Source of the DNA: Adiantum capillus-veneris
Taxonomy: Eukaryota; Streptophyta; Polypodiopsida; Polypodiales; Pteridaceae
Direction: 5' to 3'
DNA: 64,000 nt
Assembly (NCBI GenBank): GCA_014529385.2
Contig: CM043948.1
Location: 80,404,760-80,468,759 of the forward strand
Under the pieces are notes generated by a model, which saw only the letters and a program-made list of their open reading frames with translations, ran no database searches and was not told where the DNA came from. Shown piece by piece: positions 31,190 through 43,955 of this stretch (position 1 is its first letter; each line of letters begins with the position of its first letter). A program made the translations under genes and the position numbers.

Positions 31190-33690
31190 GATACCACAAG
31201 ATAGCCTTTGCAATAGAGTGTGACAGATTTACTTATAGAGTGATTCCATTTGGATTGACCAATGCACGCGCCACATTGTCATGCGTTCAAAGAGTATCTA
31301 AGACAATTCTTAGAAATTTATACGGATGGCTTATGTGTGCATTCTCTTCTAAGAAACAAGCACATAGAGCATCTGAAAAGGATATTTGAAAAGTGTAGGA
31401 CTTATCATATCTACTTAAATCTAGAAAAATGTGTCTTCATGGTAAGACAAGGAAATATTTTAGGAAAAATTGTGTCCAAAAATGGCATTTCCATAGATCT
31501 TGAGAAGATACAAGCTATTCTTTCTCTTCCAAGACCCACAAAAAGTTAGGGAGGTACAAGACTTTTATGGGCCATTGTAGCTACTACTGAAGGTTTATCT
31601 ATATGTATGTGGTCATTGTAAAACCTCTCTATGCTCTGTAAAAAATTTAAATGGACTAAGGAGTACAAGAAATCGTTTCAATAATTGAAACAATGACTGA
31701 TTTCTGATCCAATTCTAAAGGCTCCTCATTGGGATAAAATATTACATGTCCATGTAGATGCATTGGCATATGCAATTGGATGCATCTTGACACAGCTTGG
31801 AGGAAAAAATATGGATTTTCCCATTTGTTACTCCTACAGACAACTCAATAGTGTGAAGAGAAATTATACCTTCACGGAAAGTGAAGGATTAGGAATGGTC
31901 TATACGGTCAAAAAGTCTAAGCAGTGAGCACTACCCCCTTGAAAATAAATTTGTATTTTTTGTGGACAATCAAGCACTATTGTACTTGGTGAACAAACCA
32001 TGCAATACAAAACTAATTATACAATGGTTTATTATATTTCTGGAGTTTGATCTCACAATAGTAGTCAAAAAGGGGACTACGCACCAAAGGCAGACCATTT
32101 GTCTTGATTGACGCATGGAGAAGCACCTCTTGGAGTTAATGATGACCTTCAAGATTCATATCTTTTTAATAATGAGATGGTACCAAGGTGGAGTGAACAT
32201 GTAATACTATTTCTCACCATTGGTTCTTTGCAGCTTGAGAGGTAGCCATTAGTGATTGAACAAAACCCGCTCACTTGTGATAATAGCAAGATGGCTACAT
32301 AATCAAGGAAATGATGGAATACTTAGACTATGTATAGAGCCATCAAAGAAAAGTGCGTACTTAAGGCAGGCTCATGTACAAATGACGGGGATTCACAATG
32401 AAAAAACACAAACATGAGTCAAAGATTAATGAGACTTGGGGTGTATAGGCCTTATAGAGATTTCATGAATATGTTAGTTCATGTGATTCTTGTGCAATTC
32501 ATGCATCGTTCAAAACATGCTACACTATTCAGATTAGCAACCGCACTCAAGTGGGGTAAAAACATTACGGATTACCTAGAAAAGGGATTCTTGCCAGAGA
32601 ACATGAGTAGATCCAGATAAAAATCAATCTAGAGAGAGGCAAAAAACTATGTAATGATTAAAAATCACCTTTATTGGAGGAAATGATAACCATTTACAAA
32701 TTTGTGCCGTGCAAAGTGAGTACCTATTAAATTTTGAGCAAGCACATTCCGGATCGGCAGAGGGTCACTTTTTTTGCAAACAAAACGGTGAAAGCAATAC
32801 TTCTTGTAGGAATTTGGTGGCCAATCCTATATGGAAATGTAGAACAATATATGAAACAATGTGACAATTATGAGTGCATGGGGCTTTTTCCACGTGGGGA
32901 TAGACTTTGTTGGATTTGTCTCGCCACCTACATATAAAATGCATGCTTAATACATCATAATGGCCACAGATTATGTGAACACGTGGGTAGAATCCAAAGC
33001 CACACAAAAGAACGATGCTAGAATGACATTATAATAATTCATGGTGCTTCATTTGAAGTCAACACCATATCACCCTCAAGAAAATGGACAAGCCGAGAGC
33101 ACAAACAGATTTCTATGTACCGTACTCACCAAAATTGTAGACGAGTCAAGAGACGAATGGGGCCAAAAGTTACATTTGGCTCTTTGGGTGTATTGGGTAG
33201 CATACAAAAGAAAATTGTGAACATCACCTTTAAATTTGGTGTTTAGGATCAATCCCATAGTGCCTTTAGAATTCTTGGTTCCCACACTACAAGTAGCAGA
33301 AGATTTAGGATGAACCGTACATGAGTTGTTGAATAGAGTTGTTCAGTTAACCAGGATAAGTAAATTGTGACTCAGAGCTATTGCTGTTGCATATTCACAA
33401 AAATGACAAATGAAAACATTTCATGACCATTACTTAATAAACAAGGAGTTTAAAAAGGGAGACTATGGATTGGTATATACCTTGAAGCAACACTCCAAGA
33501 AATTGAAAAGGCAAGGTAATGGCCCATTTGTGATCAGTGACATATTGCCTAGTAGAGCCGTAAAACTTGCAACACTAGAGCAAGAGGAGATGTCTAAGTC
33601 GATCAATGGTTGTAGATTGAAGAAGTATCATTCACCTCTTACTACTAATATGTTTGATAAGATTCACCAAGTGAAGGAACAAAAGTAGAA
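31190..33690 (+). pseudogene. Gypsy RT end, RNase H and integrase, disrupted
   Basis: RT resumes with HKIAFAIECDRFTYR and PFGLTNA; the YxDD site reads IYTDGLCVHS, so one catalytic Asp is Gly. RNase H follows (about 31700-32110; HVDALAYAIGCILTQ) in broken frames. The integrase zinc region and core are partial: WWPILYGNVEQYMKQC near 32815, ATDYVNTWVESKAT near 32960, then directly TPYHPQENGQAES at 33070. The core's middle, including the second catalytic Asp, is deleted. The C-terminal integrase region 33410-33688 (KKGDYGLVYTLKQHSKKL) is intact in frame. No 3' LTR matching this element is evident after 33690. Confidence 0.85.
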
Positions 33691-33900
33691 AGCTCGTCAC
33701 GTAAGACCATGCAAAAGAGAAAGCCAATATGAGACCCATGGGAAGCGTCTAGAGGATTCTCTATCCTACCACCCACTATATAGGCTCTTGGCCATCAAGA
33801 TTTAGAATTCCTCATCCACATCAAGTGTGATTGTTTAGGGAGCTTTTCATTTAGAGACTTTTAAAAACCTATAGAGCTTTTTTGAGAAATTGATAATAAG

Positions 33901-34850
33901 TGTTAGCAGCGGCTAACGGCTACACCAATTATGCACCAAGTTGTGGATGTGCCATAGTGCACAATATTTACTTTTCATTGTATAGGGCTTGGGCTCATTT
34001 AGGAGTTCCAAAGTTGTATGAGTCTAGGCTAGAGAGCTCACTTTATCCCATAGTTGAAGGGTTTGAGGCCCAAAGCTATAAAAGAGCCCTATGCTTAATG
34101 AGAGGTCATTCTTGAGTGGTCCTTTTGAGAACTCTCTCCCTAGAGGAGGTCTTGATGGCCTAGCCTTTGAGTTTAATGCCCATGCTTAGAAGGCTAGTGC
34201 TAATCACATGTAATTAGTGTAATCCTCTCTTAATTAATCTAGTCTTCATTATGTTGTCAATCATGTTTCTCTACTTTCCTTCATTGTTTTGAAGTGCTGA
34301 TCTTCTCTAATCTAACACTTACTTATGCTAAGCTACTCCGATTAGTGGAGTCCTTATCTAACTCTCTCGATTAAGTGGAGTGGGCGTACTCGTGATTGAG
34401 GGGTTAGAGTTGTCCTCTAATGGTGTGCTTGTGTGTGTGTAGGTTTAAGAATCCTTGAGATTAATTTGATTATGTGTGACTTGATTTGGACACCATGATG
34501 GGCATGGTTGGGGTGGCCGACTTGAATGCGATCTTGTGTGCTTAATCGTCAATGCATGTAATTAGAGTTGTGCTCGAGAGACTCCAAGATTAGTGTGTTT
34601 CACTTCGTTGCTTGATGTGTGTAGATGATTGCTTGAATTGATGCTTGATGTGCGATTAGCATCAGTTGTTTGGGATGATTTCTATTTGCATTGGAGGATG
34701 CACACTCTTGACTCCTCTCAATCTTTGCATCCGATGACGCTCTTGCACATTCTTTGTGTGATGCCTCCAAGCCCTAGCCGGGTTATGCTTTCTCTCTCCG
34801 GATTGATAGATTTTGTGGGAGATTGCCTATGCTATGGCGAGCCTTCAACA
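33901..34850 (+). repeat. 5' LTR (family T1)
   Basis: 950 bp, TGTTAGCAGCGG to CTTCAACA. Frames inside (for example 33900-34115) recur in the other LTR copies only because the DNA is shared. Confidence 0.93.
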
Positions 34851-34870
34851 TTGGCGCCGTTGCCGGGGAC
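34851..34870 (+). promoter_or_regulatory. Primer binding site, tRNA-Asp type
   Basis: TTGGCGCCGTTGCCGGGGAC directly follows the LTR. It is complementary to the 3' end of plant tRNA-Asp(GUC), as I remember that sequence, the primer of many plant gypsy elements. Confidence 0.9.
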
Positions 34871-37102
34871 GGATTGCGTACGCTAGTGGAGTTGAGGTTG
34901 CAAAATATAAGAGTAATTTGATTACCGATTTCTTGTCATTAGGTAGGATTTGATTTGTGTGTAGTGTAATTAGGTTTAATTAGATGTTTATAGAGTCATT
35001 TCACCCCAAAAACCCCTAAATTATCTTTTGATTTTGCTAATTTTTCACTAACCTTCACTAATTTTGCATCCCATTTATGCTAATGTCATGCTAATTGTGC
35101 TAACTCCATGCTAATTTCATGCTAATTGTGCTAACGTAACTACTAATTTTGATTTGGAATGTATGCTAAATCCCCTTAGTTGAGGAGGATCATCACTTTG
35201 ATTGCTCTAATCTATGCCTAATCATGTGATTGAGTGTTGATTTTGGTCAATTTTTTGATCAATTTTGGACCGAATCGGAGTTGCACACATGTGTGTGCAA
35301 TGGAGTGTCTACGCGAGGAGCAAGGACTAAACGAGCAAGCAATCAATTGCAAGTGGATTGACCTACTCCGTTCAATTTTTGATTGATTATGTTGATCCCA
35401 TTAAGTTGCTAAATCATTGCTAAAACTAGGTGTGTGTGCCTAATTGATGGAATTTATGCCTAATTTGATGAAATTGGAATGAAATTGTAATCAAATAGGA
35501 TGCCTAAATGCTTGTAGATTGATGATTTTGCAAGAAATGTGTGTGCAAGCATTAGGAATTGGCCTAATTTCGTTGCTAATTGAGCAAAAAATTGGATTTG
35601 TGCACCTAATTTTTGTGTGTATGCAATGCTAAATTGAGTTAAAATTTGATCAATTTTTTATTAAAATTGAGTTAATTTAGCATGTATATACTCATGAATG
35701 TGTGATCAAGTATGCAATTGATGAAATGCAATGACTGTTTAATGAAATTTTTGCACAAATCGATGGCCTAAATTTAGGTGTGTGTGCCTAAGTAATGGCC
35801 AATTATGCCTAAATTGGGGATGAATAATTGGTCTTGGTTGCCAATTATGATGATTAAAAGACCTAATAGATCGGTGTGTATTTGATTGATTGACTTTGGA
35901 TGATTCAATTGATACACAATTGAAAATGATTAATCTACATTACCATTTTGATGTGAATGCCAATTTGATTGGATATGGAAAGAATTTCAATAATTTATGC
36001 ATTTGCAAATGCCATGATCAAATATGTGTGGCCATACAAACCAAAATGACAAACTCCGAGGGGTTTGGATGATAAGGTCTATTGAATATGAGCAACTTCT
36101 GTTGCAATGATTGAAAATTGAGTTTGGAGTGGCTAATAAAAACTTCTTCATTCATTTTGTGTGTATACATTGACCAATTGGAAATGAATTGAGTGCATGA
36201 ATTTCTTCCAATTAAACAATGATAATAAATGGATTGATATTGTGTACAAACAGAGGATAAGTATTTGATTGCCATCTTACCAATGACTAAAAAGAGAAAA
36301 AAAAGATTTTAAAGCTCAATTGTGACCAAGAGATGTATGATTTTACGATATTTATTGAGTTGAAAACCCATTCTTGTATCACTTTTGACATTGACCTTTG
36401 TTGATGAGTAAAGTAGTTCCGAAGAGAGATGTGAGTAGTCAATCACTATGGATTGGGTAAAACTAAAACTGTAAAGACCATTTTTTTAGTATACACGTAT
36501 GCTAATCGATGGAAATTTGGGCATTGTTGAACATGATGGCCATGGGAATGTCCTTTAAGAAAATTTTGAAAAGAGCAAAAGGGCAACTTTATTAAGAAAC
36601 TCCATTTAGCCATTCGGCTGCTAAAAAGCACTAACAATTGAGCTTCATTTTGAAGGGGTGTGCCAGGCAATGTGTGATTTCAAATGATCCAAGAAAGGGT
36701 CATCATTGCAATCTTGCAAAATTTGGCTAATTAGAGCCATTCCAAATGTTTGGATTAAAGTTGTAATGCTAGCTCATAGCTTGGTCTAAAAATGCAAATT
36801 TTCTCATTTGAGCTAGTATTTACCGAACCTTTTTGAGCTTTCAAGTACATAATTTGGCTAGTGAGAGCCATTCATTTCCATTTCATTAAGTTGCAGTCAT
36901 CTCTAGCTCAAAGATCACACTAAAAAATTGTAAAGTTTACGTGAACTAGTTGTTAGCCAACTTTTTGAAAAGCTTTAAATTGAAAAATTCGGCTTTGAAG
37001 AGCCACTTCATTTCATCCAAAAGTTGCATTATTTTTTAGCTCTTGACTTATTTTTTCTATACTTCAAGTGAGCTAGAAACTAATCTCTTTGAATCATACA
37101 TT
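34871..37102 (+). other. Non-coding interior of the LARD-like element
   Basis: AT-rich with GCTAATT(T/G)TGCTAA-type reiterations (35030-35160, 35390-35660). 36720-37100 is found again, inverted, at 42990-43360, which ties the inverted LTR at 39214 to the same family. Confidence 0.8.
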
Positions 37103-37115
37103 AGGAAGCAGGGAG
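37103..37115 (+). promoter_or_regulatory. Polypurine tract
   Basis: AGGAAGCAGGGAG immediately before the 3' LTR; the expected plus-strand primer. Confidence 0.8.
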
Positions 37116-38065
37116 TGTTAGCAGCGGCTAACGGCTACACCAATTATGCACCAAGCTGTGGATGTGCCATAGTGCACAATATTTACTTTTCATTGTATAG
37201 GACTTGGGCTCATTTAGGAGTTCCAAAGTTGTATGAGTATAGGCTAGAGAGCTCACTTTATCCCATAGTTGAAGGGTTTGAGGCCCAAAGCTATAAAAGA
37301 GCCCTATGCTTAATGAGAGGTCATTCTTGGGTGGTCCTTTTGAGAACTCTCTCCCTAGAGGAGGTCTTGATGGCCTAGCCTTTGAGCTTAATGCCCATGC
37401 TTAGAAGGTTAGTGCTAATCACATGTAATTAATGTAATCTTCTCTTAATTAATCTAGTCTTCATTATGTTGTCAATCATGTTTCTCTACTTTCCTTCATT
37501 GTTTTGAAGTGTTGATGTTCTCTAATCTAACACTTACTTATGCTAAGCTACTCCGATTAGTGGAGTCCTTATCTAACTCTCTCGATTAAGTGGAGTGGGC
37601 GTACTCGTGATTGAGGGGTTAGAGTTGTCCTCTAATCGCGTGCTTGTGTGTGTGTAGGTTTAAGAATCCTTGAGCTTAATTTGATTATGTGTGACTTGAT
37701 TTGGACACCATGATGGGCATGGTTGGGGTGGCCAACTTGAATTCGATCTTGTGTGCTTAATCGTCAATGCATGTAATTAGAGTTGTACTCGAGAGACTCC
37801 AAGATTAGTGTGTTTCACTTCGTTGCTTGATGTGTGTAGATGATTGCTTGAATTGATGCTTGATGTGCGATTAGCATTAGTTTTTTGGGATGATTTCTAT
37901 ATGCATTGGAGGATGCACGCTCTTGAATCCTCTCAATATTTGCATCCGATGACGCTCTCGCACATTCTTTGTGTGATGCCTCCAAGCCCTAGCCGGGTTA
38001 TGCTCTCTCTCTCCGGATTGATAGATTTTGTGGGAGATTGCCTATGCTATGGCGAGCCTCCAACA
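37116..38065 (+). repeat. 3' LTR (family T1)
   Basis: 950 bp, near-identical to 33901-34850, ending CCTCCAACA. Confidence 0.93.
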
Positions 38066-39161
38066 TTTCTTTCAACAACGCTTCCACAAAGATTCCATAA
38101 AGATCCCTCAAATATTCTCTAAAGATTCCAAATAAAGATGCTGATGAAGTGATGAAGACAAAGATGGATGCTATAATGTGAAGATAGAAGCTCATGGACA
38201 TCATCGAATATCCCGTTATTATTTTTTTGAGTCATTACGGCCACTTTTGTAATGTTTACGGGAAGTTCATTTTTAAGTCGGCAATTGTATGTTGGCCACA
38301 GATGCTTGTTGGATGAGCAAAGCCATCTCACAGTGTTGTAATTAAGCTCTATAGAAGCCTAGGGACAAACCAGGTCATTTTGGTCGGACATTAGGTTTTC
38401 TAAGGTTTAGTATATAAATCAAAACCTAAAGCTTTGTAAAAAGACTTCTAATAATCGGATCTTCTCTGTCGTTGGGAGACTGCGAGAGAGTGAGAGAGTG
38501 TGTGTGCGTGCTACAGAAGCTACGGTGGTCGGAATCGCAAGCAGAGAGTAGCAATGTGTTACCCACGAGGAGAGCTACGCGTTGGTGCTTACATCACGTG
38601 CATTCGTCTGTGTTTTGGTAGATTCATCTGCGAGCTACTTTTGGAGTTTTGGTGAGTAACTATTGTCTGTTTTTGCATTTCAACATATCCATGCGATCAG
38701 AGTGAGTAGAGCTACACATTAGGCACTTTAGTTTTTGGAAACGTCGACCTGCAAAAACCGGCCAGACATCCTACGCGTTTTCTGCACGAAGGGTATTAGG
38801 TAGGTTTTTTTGGTCACGGACCTTAGGGAGAGTGGCCTATTGGGTAGGTTTTTTTGGTCACGGACCTTAGGGAGAGTAGCCTATTAGTGGTGATAGGATA
38901 TCCCTCAAGTTTCGTAACGTTTTGAGAACGTCTAATGGGCTTTTGGCTTGCGGTAGCATCATAGGAGACTCTCACATTCACAGAACTGATAGCATGTAGA
39001 TTTGATATCTCTGTAGGAAGTAGTCATTAATCGGTCAAGTAGAGGTTGACACCCTTTTCTTGCTTCCACGCGCCTGTGGGTCGAGCTTTGTCCTCAGTTG
39101 ACATTATACGTTAGGTGAGTTCTCGCTATGCTGACGTCCGTCGCAGCGTATCTGTCCAACA
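38066..39161 (+). repeat. Second LTR type (T2), right boundary clear
   Basis: Ends CTGTCCAACA at 39161, directly followed by a primer site. A TATA-like TATATAAAT at about 38409 sits in a promoter-like context, followed by a GA/GT-rich leader (38480-38510). The left boundary is unclear: the sequence starts right after the T1 LTR, and TGAGTCATTACGGCC at 38227 recurs in similar form at 43371. A 44-bp tandem duplication starts at 38797. Confidence 0.65.
38797..38884 (+). repeat. 44-bp tandem duplication in the T2 LTR
   Basis: TAGGTTTTTTTGGTCACGGA begins at 38801 and again at 38845; each unit ends GAGTGGCC/GAGTAGCC plus TATT. Confidence 0.92.
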
Positions 39162-39180
39162 TTGGCGCCGTTGTCGGGGA
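39162..39180 (+). promoter_or_regulatory. Primer binding site, tRNA-Asp type (T2)
   Basis: TTGGCGCCGTTGTCGGGGA, one base different from the site at 34851. Some 33 bp later the inverted T1 LTR begins, so this element's interior is cut away or displaced. Confidence 0.88.
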
Positions 39181-39213
39181 TTCATGTCATGTATGATCCA
39201 AATATGACGCCAA

Positions 39214-40170
39214 TGTTGGATGCTCGCCATAGCATAGGCAATCTCCCACAAAATCTATCAATCCGGAGAGAGAGAGAGAGAGCATGACCCGGCTAGGGCT
39301 TGGAGGCATCACACAAAGAATGTGCGAGAGCATCATCGGATGCAAAGATTGAGAGGATTCAAGAGCGTGCATCCTCTAATGTAAATAGAAATCATCCCAA
39401 ACAACTAATGTTAATCGCACATCAAGCATCAATTCAAGCAATCATCTACACACATCAAGCAACAAAGTGAAACACACTAATCTTGGAGTCTCTCGAGCAC
39501 AACTCTAATTACATGCATTGACGATTAAGCACACAAGATCGCATTCAAGTCGGCCACCCCAACCATGCCCATCATGGTGTCCAAATCAAGTCACACATAA
39601 TCAAATTAATCTCAAGGATTCTTAAACCTACACACACACAAGCACACCATTAGAGGAAAACTCTAACCCCTCAATCACGAGTACGCCCACTCCACTTAAC
39701 CGAGAGAGTTAGATAAGGACTCCACTAATCGGAGTAGCTTAGCATAAGTAAGAGTTAGATTAGAGAAGATCAACACTTCAAAACAATGAAGGAAAGTAGA
39801 GAAACATGATTGACAACATAATGAAGACTAGATTAATTAAGAGAGGATTACAATAATTACATGTGATTAGCACTAGCCTTCTAAGCATGGGCATTAAGCT
39901 CAAAGGCTAGGCCATCAAGACCTCCTCTAGGGAGAGAGTTCTCAAAAGGACCACTCAAGAATGACCTCTCATTAAGCATAGGGCTCTTTTATAGCTTTGG
40001 GCCTCAAACTCTTCAACTATGGGATAAAGTGAGCTCTCTAGCCTAGACTCATACAACTTTGGAACTCTTAAATGATCCCAAGCCCTATACAATGAAAAGT
40101 AAATATTGTGCACTATGGCACATCCACAGCTTGGTGCATAATTGGTGTAGCCGTTATCCCGCTGCTAACA
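39214..40170 (-). repeat. Inverted T1 LTR
   Basis: Reverse complement of the T1 LTRs (957 bp). On the minus strand it begins TGTTAGCAGCGG at 40170, preceded by a polypurine tract (AGGAAGGGGGG), and ends ATCCAACA at 39214, followed by TTGGCG. It is therefore the 3' LTR of an element whose interior lies to the right. Confidence 0.92.
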
Positions 40171-43100
40171 CACCCCCCTTCCTAATTTGGCGCACGTCCT
40201 CGTGTGCCGGTGAAGCAAGACACCGTGACATGGTAGAAAGCAAGTCCATGGAAGAAATGTTGAGCTACAAAACATAAGAAAAAGTAACGATCATCAAAGG
40301 CCACCAAGATTGAATAAAACATGAAGCATAAATGAACAATCATGCAAAGTGATTTTTTGCTTCTAAAAGATGGTTCAATCATAGTCAAAAACTAGACAAC
40401 ATAAAGCAAAAAAATACTCAAACTATTTTGAAGATTAAACCACTTGAAATTTAAGTTTTAAGCATGAAACACAAGTAGTCAATTATGACACTAGGCTAAT
40501 GCAAGTTCATAAACCTACTATCCTAAAAACTGTGTGAACAATCTTAATCAATCATTCAAGTCTATCATGTCTATGGGCTATAAAAAAGCTCCTAATCTAT
40601 TAGTACATTGTCAAAGTTTTTTGAAGCTCATGGAAGTTTTGATTTAGTCATTCATTGAAAAATTAAAGCACAATCACAAGGCTACCACCCCAAGGCAAGT
40701 TTAGGTGCGACTCTCAGCTCCTTGAACCCTCAAGAAGGTGTTCCAAAAGCCTACTAGCTTACCAAGGCGACGGCTAACCCCTATCAACCCAGGGCATCGG
40801 TTTAGGGCCTTGACCAAGCGAGCCAAGGTGATTCCCCTCGCCTACCAAGTGCCAATAAGGCGCTAGGCCTCACATAGACACAACATAACATAGAATTTTT
40901 ATTATCATGTGCCTTAGTAGCATTTTTGCTACTTTTTTGGACACTTATTTGCTTCATGATTAATTTTTTAGCATATTTTTTAATACTTCCTTTATAAGAT
41001 GTTTATGGCAATTGGACTAGAAAAGACTAAAGCCTAATCGTAGCCCTAGGTCATGACAAAAATTAATGGAATATTAAGACTATCACTAAGAATCTAAGAC
41101 TAGCAAGAAATGAACATACATTAACCTAAGGTCAAGGCCAATTACCTATGATTAACACTAGAATGGTAACAGGACACTTTTATGTCCTTGGACACTTTTG
41201 TGTCCTGTTAAGTGACCATTTTGCTTGAATTATTTGAAGAGTATGAAAATGAATTTTTAGGTGCTATATATCCACAAAGTTGCCTTATGAGCTGAAAAAA
41301 ACTTAGCATTTTTTTTTTAGTATCGATCTCACCATTAACCTTACTCTTGCACAACATTTTTGAACCTAAACTATGTGAAAAAACGGGTCCTGTTTTTGGC
41401 TTTTTTTCAAATTTTGGCAACTATACCACTCTAAACTTCATGTTTGTGAGGTTTAGATGGCTAGAGGTTAGGCCTTCATAGTTCTCAACATGTTTTGATG
41501 CTTGTAGGGAGAGCTAAGTGTAAAAATTGAAAGTTATGGCCAATTTACAAGAATTGTATAATCCTGTTTTTTGGCCAAAATTAGCACTTTTATGATTTTT
41601 TTGGTGGCTTTCTTGATATCCAAATTCAATTTTGATTGTGTAAGTGTAATGTATAACATAAAGATAATCTTCCTTGAGTTTTGGGGGACCTAATATGCTA
41701 TATAGCATAGTATATGAGGATGGTTAAGTTTTTTGATTGCTGAAGAATACGATACATTTTAGAGTAGCAAGTATAACTTTCTCAATATTGCGAGTTTCTT
41801 AGGCCAATTGTGTGTATTTTGTAGGTAGTAACCATATCTAATCATAGAATACAAACTTGGCTAGATATTGAGTAGTTTCTATGGGTTTCTAGAGGTCATA
41901 ATTCTAAACCCAGTTTTTTCATGTTTGCTGTATTTAGAACTTTATCATTGCCCCCAAGGTTCCAATTGTAAGAGATCCATTATCCTTTTGACATGCTCCA
42001 TGGCTCCTTTTGAATCCAGAGGCCCAAAGGGAACTAAGAAAACATGTATATAGTATCTGTATTGAGCGTGACTATAGAAACTTTGATGATAGGTCCGCAG
42101 AATGGCAAAAATGCAACTTTTTTGTACCTATTTATTTTTCCCAAAAGAAAATTAGTGAGGTAAAATCAACCATATGTTCTGGTCACCAACCCATTGAAGT
42201 TAACGGGGCATTTTATCTCATGTCCTACAAAAATCTCCACTCTTATTTATATGCAATCAACGATAAGAAATTGTTGTTTTGGGCAAAATAGATTGGTCCA
42301 TCAACTTTGGAGGCTTGTAGTGACCAAGGGACGCAAAAAATTACAAGTTTCTCATTTTTTCCATATGTACTAGTTATTGAACTATAAGCTCATGAAAGGA
42401 TTTTTCAAAATGAGTGGATCTACTATGGTTTTGGAATTTTTTCCCAAAACCCTGAAAGGACACTTTTATGTCCTGTTAGGTTACCATTCTAGTGTTAACA
42501 TACATAAAACCTAATTTTTTGATGAGTTTAATTTTCACAAAGCAAAGTGTTGAAACTTTAAAATGCCTAGCTTTTTAACATGAAAAAACCATAGCTTAGA
42601 AGCAGATTCACTTAAGCCAAGCAAGAGAATGGAGACATGAACAAAGAGAAAAATCATGGAAGGATTACACCTATTCATGCTCTTTGTGCATCCTTGAGAA
42701 AACATCCCCTTTGTAGAGAAGCCTCTTGATCTTTTTAGTTGCAAAAAGAAGCCTTTTGAAGATAAGTGTAAACACAAGCTACAAAAGCCAATTATTGAAA
42801 TCCAAAAGCACACAAAAAAAATTAATGAAAACCTAAAGCTAGGGTCTTTCATACCCGAATTTTCCAAAGGGAAAAAACCCAAGGGAAAAAAATGCCTTTG
42901 GTTATGCACATGGTGCTCTAAAGTAGCAAATTTATGCATACATATCAACCATGAGAGAGGTAAAATGCTTCTACATAAGAAAATAGTGCAATTTTTATCA
43001 TCTCTCATGTATGATTCAAAGAGATTAGTTTTTAGCTCACTTGAAGTATGGAAAAAATAAGTTAAGAGCTAAAAAATAATGCAACTTTTGGATGAAATGA

Positions 43101-43358
43101 AGTGGCTCTTCAAAGCCGAATTTTTCAATTTAAAGCTTTTCAAAAAGTTGGCTAACAACTAGCTCACATAAAGTTTACAATTTTTTAGTGTGATCTTTGA
43201 GCTAGAGATGACTGCAACTTAATGAGATGGAAATGAATGGCTCTCACTAGCCAAATTATGTACTTGAAAGCTCAAAAAGGTTCGGTAAATACTAGCTCAA
43301 ATGAAAAAAATTGCATTTTTAGACCAAGCTATGAGCTAGCATTACAACTTTAATCCAA
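40171..43358 (-). mobile_element. Interior of the inverted T1 element, 5'-truncated
   Basis: Read on the minus strand, 43358-42990 matches the interior of the direct T1 element (36720-37100) and breaks off at 43358. Between that and the LTR lie about 1.5 kb not present in the direct copy (40171-41151, 42499-42985) plus the TTAA element. The minus-strand 157-codon frame at 43008-42535 is hydrophobic but lacks any family resemblance; I treat it as chance. Confidence 0.75.
41156..42494. mobile_element. TTAA-flanked non-autonomous DNA transposon, copy 2
   Basis: 1,339 bp, same termini as copy 1 (CACTAGAATGGTAAC and its complement) and TTAA on both sides (41152-41155, 42495-42498). Near-identical in sequence apart from small indels. 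The longest frame (42010-42291) is not a transposase. Confidence 0.88.
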
Positions 43359-43955
43359 AGAGAATTATTTTGAGCCATTACGGCCTTTTTGTAATGTTTA
43401 CGGCAACCATTTAGCTCAACTTTGAAAAAAACATGGTTTAAGGCCTTAAAATGCATTCGGAAGTCATGAGTGTCTAAAACCGACAGTTCGAAAGAATTGT
43501 GAGAAAACGGTCACGGTTTTGAAGACTGCTAAGTTAGAAGATTGAAATTATCTTTTGGGAAAACCATTGGTCACCCGCGGGAAGGTGTAAAAGTTAACTA
43601 CGGCGTAGTGTAAAATTTGAGCGTCCATATACAAATCTGGTAGCAATAAGACCATACACAAGGACTCTTGATTTTGCAACAACAGTCGCAAGTTTTGGAG
43701 AACTTTAACACAAGATTTTTGCTAGCAAATCACTGCGACTTGTGCATAATTCTCTTGTGCTAGCTTAAGTTTAGTTCAGCTAAAAGCGAACTTGAAAGTC
43801 ACTTCCGAGCTCAAGGAACAAGTGTGGCCGTCAAAGGGACATCAAGATTTTTTGCATTCATTGTGAAAAAGTTTGCCAGCTAAATAGAATTTTGCAGATT
43901 GTGTGCTAAAGTGAACACAGGGTAGCTCGACTCAAGAATCGCTACAAAGGGAGAA
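43359..43955. other. Unassigned leader-like DNA
   Basis: Begins with TTTTGAGCCATTACGGCC, shared with the T2 LTR near 38225. It has no coding frame and runs into the tRNA-like sequence and the long broken frame. Confidence 0.45.

Larger units (their letters stand above)
33901..38065 (+). mobile_element. Non-coding LTR retrotransposon (LARD-like), 4.2 kb
   Basis: Two direct LTRs of 950 bp (33901-34850 and 37116-38065), both TGTTAGCAGCGG ... AACA and near-identical. A tRNA-Asp primer site follows the first and a purine-rich tract (AGGAAGCAGGGAG) precedes the second. The 2.27-kb interior is AT-rich and non-coding, so the element would depend on proteins from another. The flanking 5-mers (ATAAG left, TTTCT right) do not match, so the outer flanks may have recombined. 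Confidence 0.92.

Noticed and set aside
33900-38122. Recurring short proteins in 33.9-38.1 kb and 39.2-39.4 kb
   Set aside because: The repetition comes from shared LTR DNA; these are frames inside LTRs.
42010-42291. 93-codon frame in the TTAA element as a transposase
   Set aside because: Too short, no DDE residues, and disrupted in the other copy.
42535-43008. 157-codon hydrophobic minus-strand frame as an env-like protein
   Set aside because: No signal-peptide and membrane-anchor arrangement, no homology, and it lies in non-coding T1 interior.
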